This document shows positions 11,273 through 24,300 of a DNA stretch of 64,000 nt, in pieces. Numbering within the stretch: position 1 is the stretch's first letter; the number at the start of each line of letters is the position of its first letter. The stretch covers positions 26,577,501 through 26,641,500 of the forward strand of contig JASDFA010000006.1 in assembly GCA_035772735.1 (NCBI GenBank), given 5' to 3'. Source of the stretch: Datura wrightii. Lineage: Eukaryota > Streptophyta > Magnoliopsida > Solanales > Solanaceae. A model generated the notes under the pieces. It searched no databases, was not told the origin of the DNA, and worked only from the letters and a program-made list of their open reading frames with translations. The position numbers and the translations under genes were made by a program.

Positions 11273-12651
11273 GGTAGATCCGGCTACATGTGTCGAGCGT
11301 GTCCATTTGCTAGAAAGGATGATGATAGAGGCCGTGCACAAACTATCGAGGCAGCAGCAGCTCTAGCACGTTCAGCTCCGCTTGGGGCATCCACTAGTGG
11401 GGATGGCGAATAGCTCTAGAATTGATTCTATGCCCTCGCCTCACGTCAGGAGCAGGAGACTTCAGTGAATGTGGTTACTGGTATATTACGAGTGTTTAAC
11501 CTTGATGCTTATTCTTTGTTAGATCCAGGGGCTACCTTGTCTTTTGTGACACCTTATATTGCTAGTAGCTTTGGAGTTAGTCCCGTAAATTCTGTCTAAA
11601 AAATTCTCAGTCTCTACTCCCGTTGGTGATCTAGTTGTAGCTAGACGGGTGTATATAAGTTGCTCGATTACAGCATTGCAGAAAGTCACCTCTGCAGACC
11701 TAGTAGAGTTAGCCATGGCTAACTTCGATATTATTCTTAGTATGGATTGGTTGTATGCAAGTTATGCTTCTGTTAATTGTAGAACCCATACAATGGAGTT
11801 CCGCTTTCTAAGTGGCGTCAGTCTTAGAGTGGAAGGGTAGTTCGGTCATTCCTGTAGGTAATTTTATTTCCTATGTTAAGGCCAGGAAGATGATTTCCAA
11901 AGGTTTTGTGTACCATCTAGTTAGGGTTAAGTATGTTGAGTCCAAGACCCCGACTATCCAGTCAGTTTCGGTGGTATGTGAGTATCCAAAAATGTTCCCT
12001 GATGATTTACCGGGTATTCCTCCCGAGAGGGAAATCAATTTTGGTATTGACCTTCTTCCCGACACATAGCCTATATCTATTCCTCCCTAAAGAATGGCTC
12101 CAGATAAGCTAAAAGAGTTGAAGGAGTAGTTGAAGGATCTTTTGGATAAGGGTTTCATCAGACCAAGCAAGTCCCGGTGGGGTGCACTAATTCTCTTTGT
12201 CCGAAAGAAAGATGGTTCTCTTTGTATGTGTATTGATTATCCGCAATTGAACAAGGTCACTATAAAGAACAGGTATCCTTTACCTAGGATTGATGATTTG
12301 TTTGATGAGCTTCAGGGTGCCAAGTGTTTTTCGAAGATAGATCTCAGATCTGAGTACCATCAGCTCATAGTTCGGGAGAGCGACATCCCGAAGACAGCCC
12401 TCAGGACACTGTATGGTCATTATGAGTTTGTAGTTATATCTGTTGGACTAATGAATGCTCCTACAACTTTTATAGGCTTGATGAATAGGGTGTTCAATCC
12501 ATACTTGGATATGTTCATGATTGTGTTTATTGATGACATCCTGATATACTCTAGGAGCGAGGAGGAGCATGCCGCTCATTTGAGAGTGGTGCTACTGACT
12601 TTCAAGGATTGCCAATTATATGCCAAATTCAGCAAGTTCAAGTTTTGGTAG
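11273..12651 (+). pseudogene. T1 gag tail, protease and reverse transcriptase, broken
   Basis: Continues T1 gag-pol after the T2 insertion. About 11273-11480 is the gag linker. Protease follows from about 11490, with the active-site block 'LLDPGATLSFVTPY' near 11517, intact in this copy, and 'FDIILSMDWLYASYAS' near 11727. A frameshift follows near 11820, then the linker 'DLPGIPPEREINFGIDLLPD'. RT runs about 12070-12651: 'VRKKDGSLCMCIDY', 'RYPLPRIDDLFDEL', 'KIDLRSEYHQL', and the catalytic 'VFIDDILIYSRSEEEH' near 12527. Stops occur at 12067 (TAG, where T6 has Gln), 12090 and 12127-12129 (TAG, shared with T3, T4 and T5), and 12649. The enzymatic motif is preserved, but the protein cannot be made as one chain. 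Confidence 0.88.
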
Positions 12652-14362
12652 AACTTTGTGGCGTTTTTGGCCATGTGGTATAAAGTGAGGGCATAAAGGC
12701 GAACTCTCAGAAAATAGAAGCAGTGAAGAATTGGCCTAGACAGGTGAATATTTCAGATATCTGGAGCTTTTTGGGCTCGACTGGCTACTATCGGAGATTT
12801 GTTGAAGGTTTCTCATCTATTGCAGCACACTTGACCAAATTGACCCAAAAGAAGGTGAAATTCCAATGGTCGGAGGCTTGCGAGAGAAGCTTTCAGGAGT
12901 TGAAGACCCAACTTACTTCAGCACCGGTGTTAACCCTACCTAGGGGTACCGATAGATTCGTGGTGTATTGCGATGCTTCAAGGATCATAATTGGGTGTGT
13001 ATTGATGTAGCACAGAAAAGTTATAACATATGCCTCCAGACAGCTGAAAGTTCATGAGAAGAATTACCCGACCCATGATCTTGAATTGGCTGCGGCGGTA
13101 TTCGCGTTGATGATATGGAGACATTATTTGTACGGGGTCCATGTGGATGTGTTTACGGACCATAAGAGTTTACAATATGTGTTCACCCAAAAGGATCTAA
13201 ATCTTCGGCAAAGGAGGTTGTTGGAGCTACTTAAGGATTACGATATGAGTGTGCTTTACCATCCAGGCAAAGCAAATATAGTAGCATACGCGCTTAGTAG
13301 ACTCTCTATGGAAAGTGTGTCCCATGTAGATGTAGGAAAGAATGAGTTGGTGAAAGACGTGCATCGACTTGCAAGGTAGGGAGTTCGATTGGTAGATTAG
13401 ACCAATCGAGGTGTTACAGTTCAGAATGGATCAGAATCGTCCTTGGTAACTGATGTAAGATCTAGGCAAGGCGAAGACCTTATTTTGGTAATGTTAAAGG
13501 AGGTTGTTAAGAATCAGAAGGTAGAGGTCTTCTCCAAAGGGGGAGATGGTGTGCTTCGATACGGGAGTCGCATATGTATTCCAGATGTTGGTGATTTGAG
13601 GAATCAGATGTTGCACGAGGCTCATGGATCCAGGTATTCAATCTATCCAGGTGCCACCAAGATGTACCATGATTTACATGAAGTCTATTGGTGGAATGGC
13701 ATAAAGAAGGACATTGTAGAATTTGTGGCTAAGTGCCCAAATTGTCATCAAGTGAAGGTCGAGCATCAGAGATTGGGAGGTGTGCTTCAAGATATCAGTG
13801 TTCCTACTTGGAAGAGGGAAGAAATCAATATGGACTTCATCATAGGGTTGCCTCACACTCGACGGCAATATGACTCCATTTGGGTGGTTGTGGACAGGTT
13901 GACCAAAGCCGCTCATTTTCTATCGGGTAAAACCACGAATTCAGCAGAGGATTATGCCAAACTATACATCCAGGAGCTAGTTTGGCTGCATGGAGTGCCC
14001 TTGTCCATCATATAAGATAGAGGTACCCAATTTACCTCGCAGTTTGGAGGTCGTTTCAAAATGGACTTGGTACTCAAGTTAAGCTCAATACAACATTTCA
14101 CTCGTAAATGGATGGTCAAGCAGAGCAGATAATTTAGACTCTCGAGGACAAGAGCCTGTGTGATTGACTTCAAGGGTATTTGGGTTGATCATTTTCCTTT
14201 TATCGAGTTTGCATACAACAACAGCTACCATTCCAGCATTCAGATGGGTCTATTTGAGAGTCTCTATGGGCGGAGATGTAGGTCACTTATTGGTTGGTTC
14301 GAAGTTGGTGAAGCTGAAATGATAGAACCAGATTCTGTCCATGAGGCCTAGAGAAAGGTTAG
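12652..14362 (+). pseudogene. T1 RNase H and integrase, broken and truncated
   Basis: After a frameshift ('FGHVV' near 12665) the RT connection and RNase H run to about 13379. Catalytic blocks 'YCDASR' near 12967 and 'VFTDHKSLQYVFTQKDLNLRQRR' near 13150 are readable. Stops include 13008 (TAG). Integrase begins near 13440. The HHCC zinc domain is at about 13615-13750, with 'LHEAHGSRYSIYPG' and 'KCPNCHQVK'. The core has 'MDFIIGLPHTRRQYDSIW' and 'DRLTKAAHF'. A TAA at 14013-14015 replaces the Ser before the catalytic 'DRGTQF' block; T5 has TAA at the same codon. The 'YNNSYHSSIQM' and 'YGRRCRS' blocks follow in broken frames. T3 cuts the gene at 14362, so the C-terminal chromodomain segment is missing. 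Confidence 0.87.
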
Positions 14363-16473
14363 TGTCACAACCCAAATGTAGACCCGGATCATACCACAAG
14401 ACATGGAGCCCGAGAGACTCCAAGTCAAGCCATGAAATGAACATACATCTAACTCGATATCAATAAAGCGAAATACTTAGCAAAATGACATAGCGGAAGC
14501 ATAAACATAGCATAACATGGAAAATAGAACGTACGACATACATAATAGTTGAATACTACATATAGTCTAAAAGCCTTTATCGTATCTGATGGGTTAATGG
14601 GACAACAACCCTAACTAACCCGACAAGTCTAGAAAGATGAACATGAAAATAAAACTAATATCAACTAGTCCATGGAGAATAAGGACTCACCCAACAACTG
14701 AATGCTAAACTCTGAGATGAACTACTGACAGTGTTGAGTCTAAAGATTGGAGCCTGTATCATGAAACGATACAACATAGAGAATGCAGTCAGTAGATGGA
14801 ATGTATCGAGTATGCAGGGTAAGTAAAAACGGACATTTAAAATAATACACAAAAGTTCATAAGAGATCATAAGAGTGGGACAACATACTCTTAACATAAA
14901 TATCACAAGATAACATAAGGCTAAAGGTTTTCAAATCATTCATAATCCATTCATTACCATAGCCATAAGTGAAACTTTATAAATCATTAATTGAAACAAA
15001 ATGACAGGAACATAATAGTGCATAAAACATGCAGAACAATGGGAGATTCTTATAACTGACATACCCACATGAGCACACATGGATCCTGACCTGTAAATCC
15101 CTAGTCAGGAGGGTGTTCGTACCTTTCCAAGGGTAGAACAATGGAGAGTGTGATATCACACATGAAAGGCCCAGATGGGCAAAGGAGACAGTCTCAAGGG
15201 AGGTCCCATCATGTCCTATGGTGGCACGTAGTTCTGAGATTCGGGGCAAAACCTGAGCCCCGAACCTACTAGGTGTTAAATACTACTCCCAAAATATATA
15301 TAGTGCTCATAGTATAATATACATGAGATTCATGGGCTAGTTAAATCATGATAATTAGAAGCATGTTTGTAAATACGTGAACTAGCCATGAGAGTAAGTC
15401 CGTGAGTAGGCCAAAATCATAATTAGTAAATTTGTAGATTATGTATATGTTTTTTAAATAACAAATTCATAGTGGGATTTTGAATAATTACATATCATAG
15501 GTCATAAATCATGATGGGTTGAAGAATCATCAAAATCAAGGTAAAATCATAACTTAATTTGTCAAATAACATGTATGATTGGGTATAGTTTAATAGAAAT
15601 TTAAATCAACAAATTTATAATCGAATTAGTTGTAAAATCTTATCATAATTCATAAAATATGGTATAAAACATGAGAAGTAATAACCCATGGATAGATCAT
15701 TAGGATTCCACAAGATTTGAGATAAAACCCCCTAAGATTTTTAAACAAAACTTCATGAATTAAGAGAGATTGGGTAAGTGTGTGAATGAAAACACCCACT
15801 CGTAACCCTACATACCTGATTATAGCTAATTCTTACACTTCTTTGATTGGCCAAGAGGAATTTGAGAAGAATTGGAAGAGCTAAGGCTTGATCCTCTCTA
15901 ACTCTCTCTAACTTACATGCATGGATTTTGAATAGGTTAAAATGACTTGACCTATCTTAGTATACTATGAAAATAACTTAAAATGACGTAGTTTAGACAT
16001 TAGGATCTTAGGAATTATGGAAAAATGCTTACTAAATTCACAGAAAGTAACTGCCAGTCAGTCCCCACGAGGGACATGACAACTCGTTTCCTCTGGCCAC
16101 GACTCGTGGCATGATCCATCGAGTACACTGCCTATCAAGTCATCTGGGCTCGTCACGGGTGACTTCACAACTCGTTACTGGTGACCACGAGTCACAGTAA
16201 CCACTCATTGCATACACTTCCTTCTCCCTGTTCATTCTCAAGCATCACTTCCCACGACTAGTCGTGGGGTCTGACTACGACTCGTGATCTCATCCATGGG
16301 AAGTCAAATTCCCAATTTCAAACTCATCTCCTAAGCCTCACCATGAGTCACATCATGAATCCTGGGCTGCTCTCACTGGTCATCTCACGACCCGTTCTGT
16401 GTCCTGATGCTAGTTTTAAGTTTTTCTCTATTTCAACTCCCGGATTTGATCTTTGGGATTCCCGGGTATAACA
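14363..16473 (-). repeat. T3 3' LTR
   Basis: 2111 bp. The plus strand starts TGTCACAACCC and ends GGGTATAACA; in element orientation it is TGTTATACCC...GGGTTGTGACA. The U3 part (about 16050-16400) is full of variants of the palindrome CACGA-N-TCGTG, for example 'ccacgactcgtggc' near 16097. The R/U5 part matches the LTRs of T4 and T6. No ORF of note. Confidence 0.9.
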
Positions 16474-16489
16474 ATATCTCTCCCTTGGG
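16474..16489 (-). promoter_or_regulatory. T3 polypurine tract
   Basis: The minus strand reads CCCAAGGGAGAGATAT directly before the 3' LTR, the same arrangement as in T4, T5 and T6. Confidence 0.8.
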
Positions 16490-16719
16490 AACATTTATCC
16501 TCGAATGTGGGAAAAACATACAAAAAAATAGAGAAATGCAATCATCATATTCAAATACTGATCATTTAAGCTTAAAACTTAAGGAATGGCTATCTCCGAT
16601 TTAAACAACATAGCTGAACTGATTTCATGAATCATACATACATCCATATACATAAAAGAAACTTGTACATATGAATGGAGCATTAAAACTAAATAGAATA
16701 TTAGGTCAAAACTAATACC

Positions 16720-18922
16720 TCAAGTTGGAACTGAGCCAGTAGAGAATAAATGTGTGTATCTAGCCATCATATCTGCTTTGGCTTCCCATGTAGCTCCCTC
16801 AACATGTTGATTCCTCCATAAAACTTTGGTTGAAGATACTTCCTTATTCCCTAGCATTCGAACTTGATGATCTAGTATTTATATAACTAAGGTTGTCTTT
16901 CACACCAACACTATCAACCGGGACAACTAGATTTGGATCACCCAAACACTTGTTTAAGGGCGATACATGGAAAACAGGATGCACGGAAGCAAATTCTGAG
17001 GGCAACTCCAATTAATATGCCACCTTACCAACCCGTTTCATACTCCGATAGGGGAAAACATAACGGGGGCTGAGTTTTCCTTTATTTCCAAACCAAATCC
17101 CTCCCTTCATGGGAGACACCTTCAAAAACACCCAATCATCCACTTTGAATTCAAGCTCCCTCCTTCTCACATTGGCATAGGACTTTTGACGACTTTAAGT
17201 TGTTTTCAACCTATACCGTATGAGCTGAACCTTCTCCATAGCCTCATGGACCGAATTTGGTCCTATCATTGCAACTTCACCAACTTTGAACCAACCAATG
17301 GGTGATCTACATCTCCGCCCATAGAGAGGCTCAAAACGGAGCCATCTGAATACTGGAATGGTAACTGTTGTTGTATGCAAACTTGATAAGAGGAAAATGA
17401 TCATCCCAGCTACCTTTGAAGTCAATTATGCATGCTCTCAACATGTCTCGAGAGTCTTAATTATCCGTTCCACTTGACCATCTATTTGCGGTTGAAGTGT
17501 TGTGCTGAGCTTAACCTAAGTACAAAGTCCTTTTTGAAATGACCTCCAAAATAGAGAGGTAACTTGAGTACCTCTATCTGATATGATGGAAAATAGTACT
17601 CCATGCAATCGAATTACCTCCCATATATATAGTTTGGAAGAATCATCCACCGAATCCGTGGTTTTGACCAGTAGAAAATGAGTGGCTTTGGTCAACCTGT
17701 CTACTACAACCCAAATGGAATCATATTGTCGACGAGTGTGAGCCAACCCTGTGATGAAATCCATATTGATTTCTTCCCATTTACAAGTATGAATAATGAC
17801 ATCCTCAAGCACGTCTCCCAGTCTCTGGTGCTCAACCTTTACTTGCTGACAGTTTGGACACTTAGCTACAAACTCCGCGATGTCCTTTTCCATGCCATTC
17901 CACCAATAGACCTCTCGTAAGTCACGGTACATCTTGGTGGCACCTGGATGGATAGAATACCGGGATTCATGAGCCTCGGTCAACATCTGGCTGCTCAAGT
18001 CATCAACATTCGAAACACATAGGCGACCTTGGTACCGAAGTACACCATCTCCCCTTTTGGAAAAGACCTCTACCTTTTGATTCTAAACGGATTCCTTTAA
18101 CTTTACCAAAATAGGGTCCTCATCTTGTCTAGCATTTACATCAATCACCAATGACGATTCTGATCCATTTTAAATAATTACACCGCCTTCGGCCGAGTGT
18201 ACCAACCTAACTCCCATACTTGCGACTCGATGCACATCCTTCACCAGCTCCTTCTTCCCCTTATCCACATGAGACACACTCTCCATAGAGAGTCTACTAA
18301 GTGCGTCCACTACTATATTGGCCTTGCCCGAATGGTGAAGGACACTCATATCATAGTCCTTGAGTAGCTCCAACCACCTCATTTGCTGAAGATTTAGATC
18401 CTTCTAGGTAAACACATATTATAAAATCTTTTGGTCCATAAACACATCCACATGGACCCCATTCAAATAATGTCGCCATATCTTCAAGGCGAATACCACC
18501 GCGTCCAATTCAAGATCATGGGTCGGGTAATGCTTCTCATGAACTTTTAGTTGTCTGGAGGCATATGGTATAACTTTCCCATGCTGCATCAATACACACC
18601 CAAGGCCGATCTACGAAGTATCACAATACACCACGAACCCATCGGTACCATCCGGTAGAGTTAGCACCGGTGCTGAAGTAAGTCAAGTCTTCAACTCTTG
18701 GAAGCTCTTCTCGCACGCCTCCAACCATAGGAATTTCACCTTCTTCTGGGTCAATTTGGTCAAAGGTGCTGCAATCGATGAGAAACCTTCGACGAATCTT
18801 CTATAGTAGCCAGCTAAACTCAAGAAGCTTCAAATATCCGAAGGATTCAGTGATCTAGGACAATTCTTCACCCCTTCTATTTTCTGAGAGTCCACCTTTA
18901 CACCATCACTTGATACCACATG
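16720..18922 (-). pseudogene. T3 RNase H, integrase and chromodomain-like tail, broken
   Basis: Read leftwards from the T4 junction at 18922: the RT connection and RNase H run to about 18170, with TDHK region near 18440 and 'RWLELLKDYDMSVLHHSGKANIVVDALSRLS' near 18300-18382 split in the quote by normal spacing. Integrase occupies about 17170-17998. Its HHCC zinc domain is intact ('EAHESRYSIHPG', 'KCPNCQQVK'). The core has 'MDFITGLAHTRRQYDSIW' and 'SDRGTQVTSLFW', so the Ser-Asp-Arg codons that are broken in T1, T4, T5 and T6 are preserved here. The tail ends with 'MARYTHLFSTGSVPT' and a TGA at 16720-16722, the chromodomain-like end of Tekay integrases. Frameshifts lie near 17195, 17516 and 16880. 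Confidence 0.85.
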
Positions 18923-21126
18923 TGTCACGACCCAAACGTACAGCCGAATCATAGACACGGGACAAGAAGCCCCGAGAGACCCCATGTCGACCCATGGCAT
19001 GAGCATATATCTAACCTAATCATATGAGCAGAAGACTTAACGTATAAGAACGTAATCATAACATAGACAAAGTGAAATATCAGTACAAGACTTATACAAT
19101 ACGACTGAATACAACTTGTAGTCTGATAAGCCTCTACACGTGAAGGATGGATTGATGAGACAACTCCCAAACTAATCCAACATCCAGAAACTGAAAGAAC
19201 CATGTAAAGGATGAACATACAGCCCTCAAAACATGAGGACCCACCAAGAGCGCTGAGAGAGAATATGAAACTAGCTATGGGTGAGGATGAGCCTGAGAAC
19301 CGGGACTTGTATCATAAAACAATACAACATAGATGGTATTCGCTCAGTACATGGAATGTACTGAGTCTGCAAGGTAAGTAAAACGGATGTTTAAAACATA
19401 TATGAAATTCATAAATGATCATCAGAGTAGGACGTCATGCTTGTATGGTAAATCATAACAACATCTCGTATGGCTCAGGATTTTCAAAACATTCGTAACA
19501 TAACATAATCATATTCATAATAGAAGAGATTTAGTTAACATGACTTGAGCCAACATACATAATCATAACATTCATAAATCATTTGGAACAGTAGGAGATT
19601 CTCTTAACCGATATACCAAATATGAGCACACATGAAGCCCGACTTGTAACCCTAGTCAGGAGGGTGTTCGTACCTTACCAAGTGTAGAACCATGAAAGTG
19701 TGATATCACCATGAGAAGGGCCATTCGGGCCAAGGACTAACATGAAAGTGGTCCCAACATACATATGGTGGCACGTAGTTCATGAGATCCGAGGCTTAAC
19801 CTGAGCTTCGAACCTCTCAGTGTTCGATACAACTCCCAGTACATATGTAGTGCTCATAATAATACATACATGAGTTCATGGGCTAGTTAAATCATGAAAA
19901 TCATAAACATGCTTGAACATATGTGAACTAGCCATGACATGAGGCCCGTGAGTCGACCAAAAACATAATTCATGATTAATAAGATTCATACATACTTGTA
20001 GATCATGCATATAGCTTGAATTTCATAAAATCATAACGGGTAACATAATAAAATCATAATTTAAAACATAATTCATGTTGGGCTCATAAAGAATATCGAT
20101 GGGATAATAGGTCATAAATCAATTCATCATGGGGCATGCATAATTAAGCTTAATTGCTTAGAAAAATCAGAATCAACAATTTTATAATCAATTTAAATCT
20201 CAAAAGATTATCAAAATCCATAGATTATGATAATATTTCAAAATCACAAAACTCATAATTTAATCATTAGATTTTATTTTAATCAAATACAAAACCCCAT
20301 GAGTTTTTGGTAAATTTTAAGTTAATTCATAGAGTAGGAGCATGGGTGTGGAAGAATTCACCTATTGATGACCTTACATACCTGGGATTATCTGGTTCTT
20401 AACTTCCCTTGCTAGCGCAAGGTGGAATTTAGAGGAATTGAGTAAGAACACCTTGAATCACCTTCTAAACTCCTCTCTATACTCTTGAATGCATAAATGA
20501 GGCTTAACATGAACTTAACCCCTTTAAAAGATCCTATTCAAACCTTAAAACGACGCAGTTTAGGCCTTAGGAGTTTAGAAAATTACGAAAATACCCTTAT
20601 TGAAAATGCAGAAATTTCTAGTTGCTAGTCCCACGAGGGACCGCACGAGTCGTTGCCAGGTAGTACGACTCGTGGCCTGGATCCATCATGCTCACTGCCA
20701 AAAATCACTCAAGGAACCCCAACAATCGTGGTGGCTGACCATGACTCACAGTCACCACCCTTGACCCCCACTGCCCAAAATCTTGACCAACAATACACTC
20801 CAACCCACGGGTGACCTCACGAATCGTGAGGTCGGACCACGACTCGTGGTCACCATCCGTGGCCTTCACTCTCCATCCCAACCTTGCCAAACTTCCAAGG
20901 CAAACCACGGGGGACCTCACAAATCGTGAGGTCTGACCACGACTCATGGTCATGCCCGTGGCCTCCTCCATCTGACCCTGCCAACCTTGCTTACCACGAG
21001 TCACCTCACGACTCATGGTCACTCCCCACGTCTGACCTCACGGGTTGTCTTGATATCTGGTGCGAATTTTTAGTTTTTCTTCATTTTGACTCTCGGGTCT
21101 GATTCTTGAGTTCCCGGGGTATAACA
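18923..21126 (-). repeat. T4 3' LTR
   Basis: 2204 bp, plus strand TGTCACGACCC...GGGGTATAACA. U3 (20640-21060) contains the clearest palindromes of the window: GACCTCACGAATCGTGAGGTC (21 bases, 20813-20833) and GACCACGACTCGTGGTC (20835-20851), followed by decayed copies of the same pair at about 20914-20950. Confidence 0.93.
20813..20851. repeat. Adjacent perfect palindromes in T4 U3
   Basis: 20813-20833 is a perfect 21-base odd palindrome centred on A20823. 20835-20851 is a perfect 17-base odd palindrome centred on C20843. Both share the core CACGA-N-TCGTG. Variants recur at least five times in 20640-21060 and in the corresponding part of the other Tekay LTRs. Confidence 0.9.
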
Positions 21127-21142
21127 ATATCTCCCCCTTGGG
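21127..21142 (-). promoter_or_regulatory. T4 polypurine tract
   Basis: The minus strand reads CCCAAGGGGGAGATAT immediately before the 3' LTR. Confidence 0.85.
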
Positions 21143-21372
21143 AAAGTTCATCCTTGAATGTTAGAAACATGTTGAAAACTTATAAACAAGCTATCTCCGT
21201 ATACCAATACTGATCATTTTAGCTGAAAACTGACGGATTGACTACCTCTGAAAAGAAGTACATAACTGAACTGAATTCAGACATCACATACATTTACCAT
21301 ATCATAAAACAAACTTGTGCGCATGAACTAAACATGAAAACTGATTAGCGGTTTAGGGCAAAAACTGATACC

Positions 21373-24300
21373 TCAAAATGAAACTGAGCCGGCAGAGGAC
21401 AGGTGTGGGTATCTAGCCATCATATCCGCTTTGGCTTCCCATGTAGCTCCTTCAATATGTTGATTTCTCCATAATACTTTAACTGAAGCTACTTCCTTGT
21501 TCCTCAGCCTCCGAACCTGATGATCCAAGATTTCCACCGGCACTTCTTCATAGCTGAGGCTATCCTTTACAACAATGTTGTCCATTGGGACTACTAAAGC
21601 TGGATGGTGCCATTTGGATACTAGAGTGATAACCTTTATTATAAGCAAACTCGATCAAGGGCAAATGATCATCCCAACTACCCTTAAAATCCATAACATA
21701 TGCCTTCAACATTTCTTTAAGACTCTGGATTGTTCGCTTGGCTTGGACATCTATTTATGGATGAAAAGCTATGTTGAGCTTGACTTGAGTCCCAAGTCCC
21801 TTCTGAATAGATTGCCAGAACTGGGAGGTAAACTGAGTACCTCAGTTTGAAATAATAGACAAGGGCACTCCATGAAGTCGAACCAACTCCCGAATATACA
21901 ACTTGGCATAATCATCCGCCAAATCCGTGGTCTTGACTGGTAGAAAGTGTGCAGCCTTGGTTAACCTGTCTACCACCACCCAAATGGAATCATAGTATCG
22001 GCGAGTACGGAGTAGGCCTATAATGAAATCCATATTAATCTCTTCCCACTTCCAAGTGGGAATGTTAATATCCTGAAGTATGCCTCCCGGCCTTTGATGT
22101 CCAACCTTCACTTGCTGATAGTTTGGGCATTTGGCTATGAACTCTGCAATATCCTTGTTCATACCATCCTACCAGTAGATTTCTCACAAGATCGGTACAT
22201 CTTCGTGGATCCTAGATGGACAGAATATCTGGTACTATGTGCCTCATGTAATATCCAAACTCTCAAATTGTCAATGTCCAAAACACATAGTCAACCCTGG
22301 TATCGTAGCATACTATCTCCCCCTTGGGAGAAAACCTCCACCTTTTGACTCCGCACTGCTTCCTTCAGCTTCCTCAAAATTGAATCCTCATCTTTCTTAG
22401 ATTTGTTTTCGACCACCAAGGATGATTCTGACCCATTCTGCACAACAACGCCACCATCGATCGAGTCGATCTCTTTCTTTCCCTCATCCACATGGGAAAC
22501 ACTCTCCATAGAGAGCCTACTAAGTGCATCCGCCACCACATTAACCTTGCCCGGGTGGTAAAGAACACTGATATTGTAGTCCTTTATAACTCCAACCACC
22601 TCTTTTTGTCGAAGATTGAGATCCTTCTGCTTGAACACATATTACAAGCTCTTGTGCTCTGTGAACATATCCATGTGGACCCCATACAAGTAATGCCTCC
22701 ATATCTTCAATGCGAACACCACCGCGGCCAACTCGAGATCATGGGTCGCTTCATTCTTTTTGTGAACTTTTAGCTATCGAGAGGCATATGCTATTACTTT
22801 CCCATGCTGCATTGATTCACATCCTAGTCCAACTCTCAAAGCATCACAACATACAACAAAGAAATCCATACCCTCGTGTAAAGTCAAAACTAGTGCTGAA
22901 GTGAGTCGGCTCTTCAACTCTTGGAAGCTTTTCTCACAAGCCTCCGACCTTTGAAACTTTATCTTTTTTATGAGTCAACTGGGTCAATGGGGATACAATT
23001 GAGGAACAGCCCTCAACAAATCTTCAGTAATAACCTGCTATGAGCAAGAAACTCCAAATATTTCTGAAGGACTCACCGGTCTAGGACAATTCTTCACCAT
23101 CTCGATTTTCTAAAAATCTACTGTTATGCCCTTTTCGGATACTACATGGCCCAAAAATGCTACCGAGTTCAATCAAAACTTGCACTTGCTAAACTTGGCA
23201 TAAAACTGATGATCATTGAGGGTCTGAAGCACTAATCTCAAATGTGTGACATGCACCTCCTCACTCCGGGAGTATATAAGGATGTCATCAATGAACACAA
23301 TCACGAACATGTATAGATACGGCTTGAACACCCTGTTCATCAGATCCATAAAGGTTGTAGGAGTATTAGTTAGTCCAACTGACATAACTACAAACTCATA
23401 ATGGCCATACCCAGTTCTGAAGGCTATCTTTGGGATATCAAACTCTTGAACTCGGAGATGATGATACCCGGACCTGAGATCTATCTTCGCGAAACCCTTG
23501 TCACCCTGAAGCTGGTCAAACAAATCCACGATCCTGGGCAAGCGGAACCTGTTCTTGACCATTACCTTATTCAGCTATCGATAATCAATACACATTCGAA
23601 GGGACCCATCCTTCTTCTTAACAAATAGAACCGGTTCACCCCATAGAGACTTGCTCGGTCTAATGAAACCCTTATCCAACAAGTCTTTCAACTATTCCTT
23701 TAACTCATTTAGCTCGGCTGGAGGCATCCTTTAAGGAGGAATGGAGATAGGCGCTGTATGGGGCAATAGATCAATACCAAAATCAATTTCCCTCTCCGAA
23801 GGAACACCTGAAAAATCATTGGGGAAAACCTCCGGATACTCACACACCACTAGAACTAACTGAATAGTCGGGGTCTCAGACTCTACATCCTTAACCCTTA
23901 CAAGGTGGTACATGCAACCCTTAGAGATCATTTTCCTAGCCTTAAAGTATGAAATAAACTGACCGGCTGGTACAATAGAATTACCCTTCCATTCCAGAAT
24001 TGATTCACCCGAAAATCGAAATTCCACCGCATGGGTCCTATGATTAATCAAAGCATAAAATGAAAACAACCAATACATACCCAAGATGATATCAAAGTCA
24101 GTCATGGACAACTCTACTAAGTCTGCGGAGGTAACCTTATGTAACACCGTGATGGGGAAACCTTTATACACCCACCTAGCTACCACTAATTCACCGAGTG
24201 GAGTAGATACGAAGAACGGTTCTGATAGAATTTCATCACTAACTCCAAAACTACTAGAAATATAAGGGGTCACAAAAGACAAAGTAGCTCCTGGACCTAA

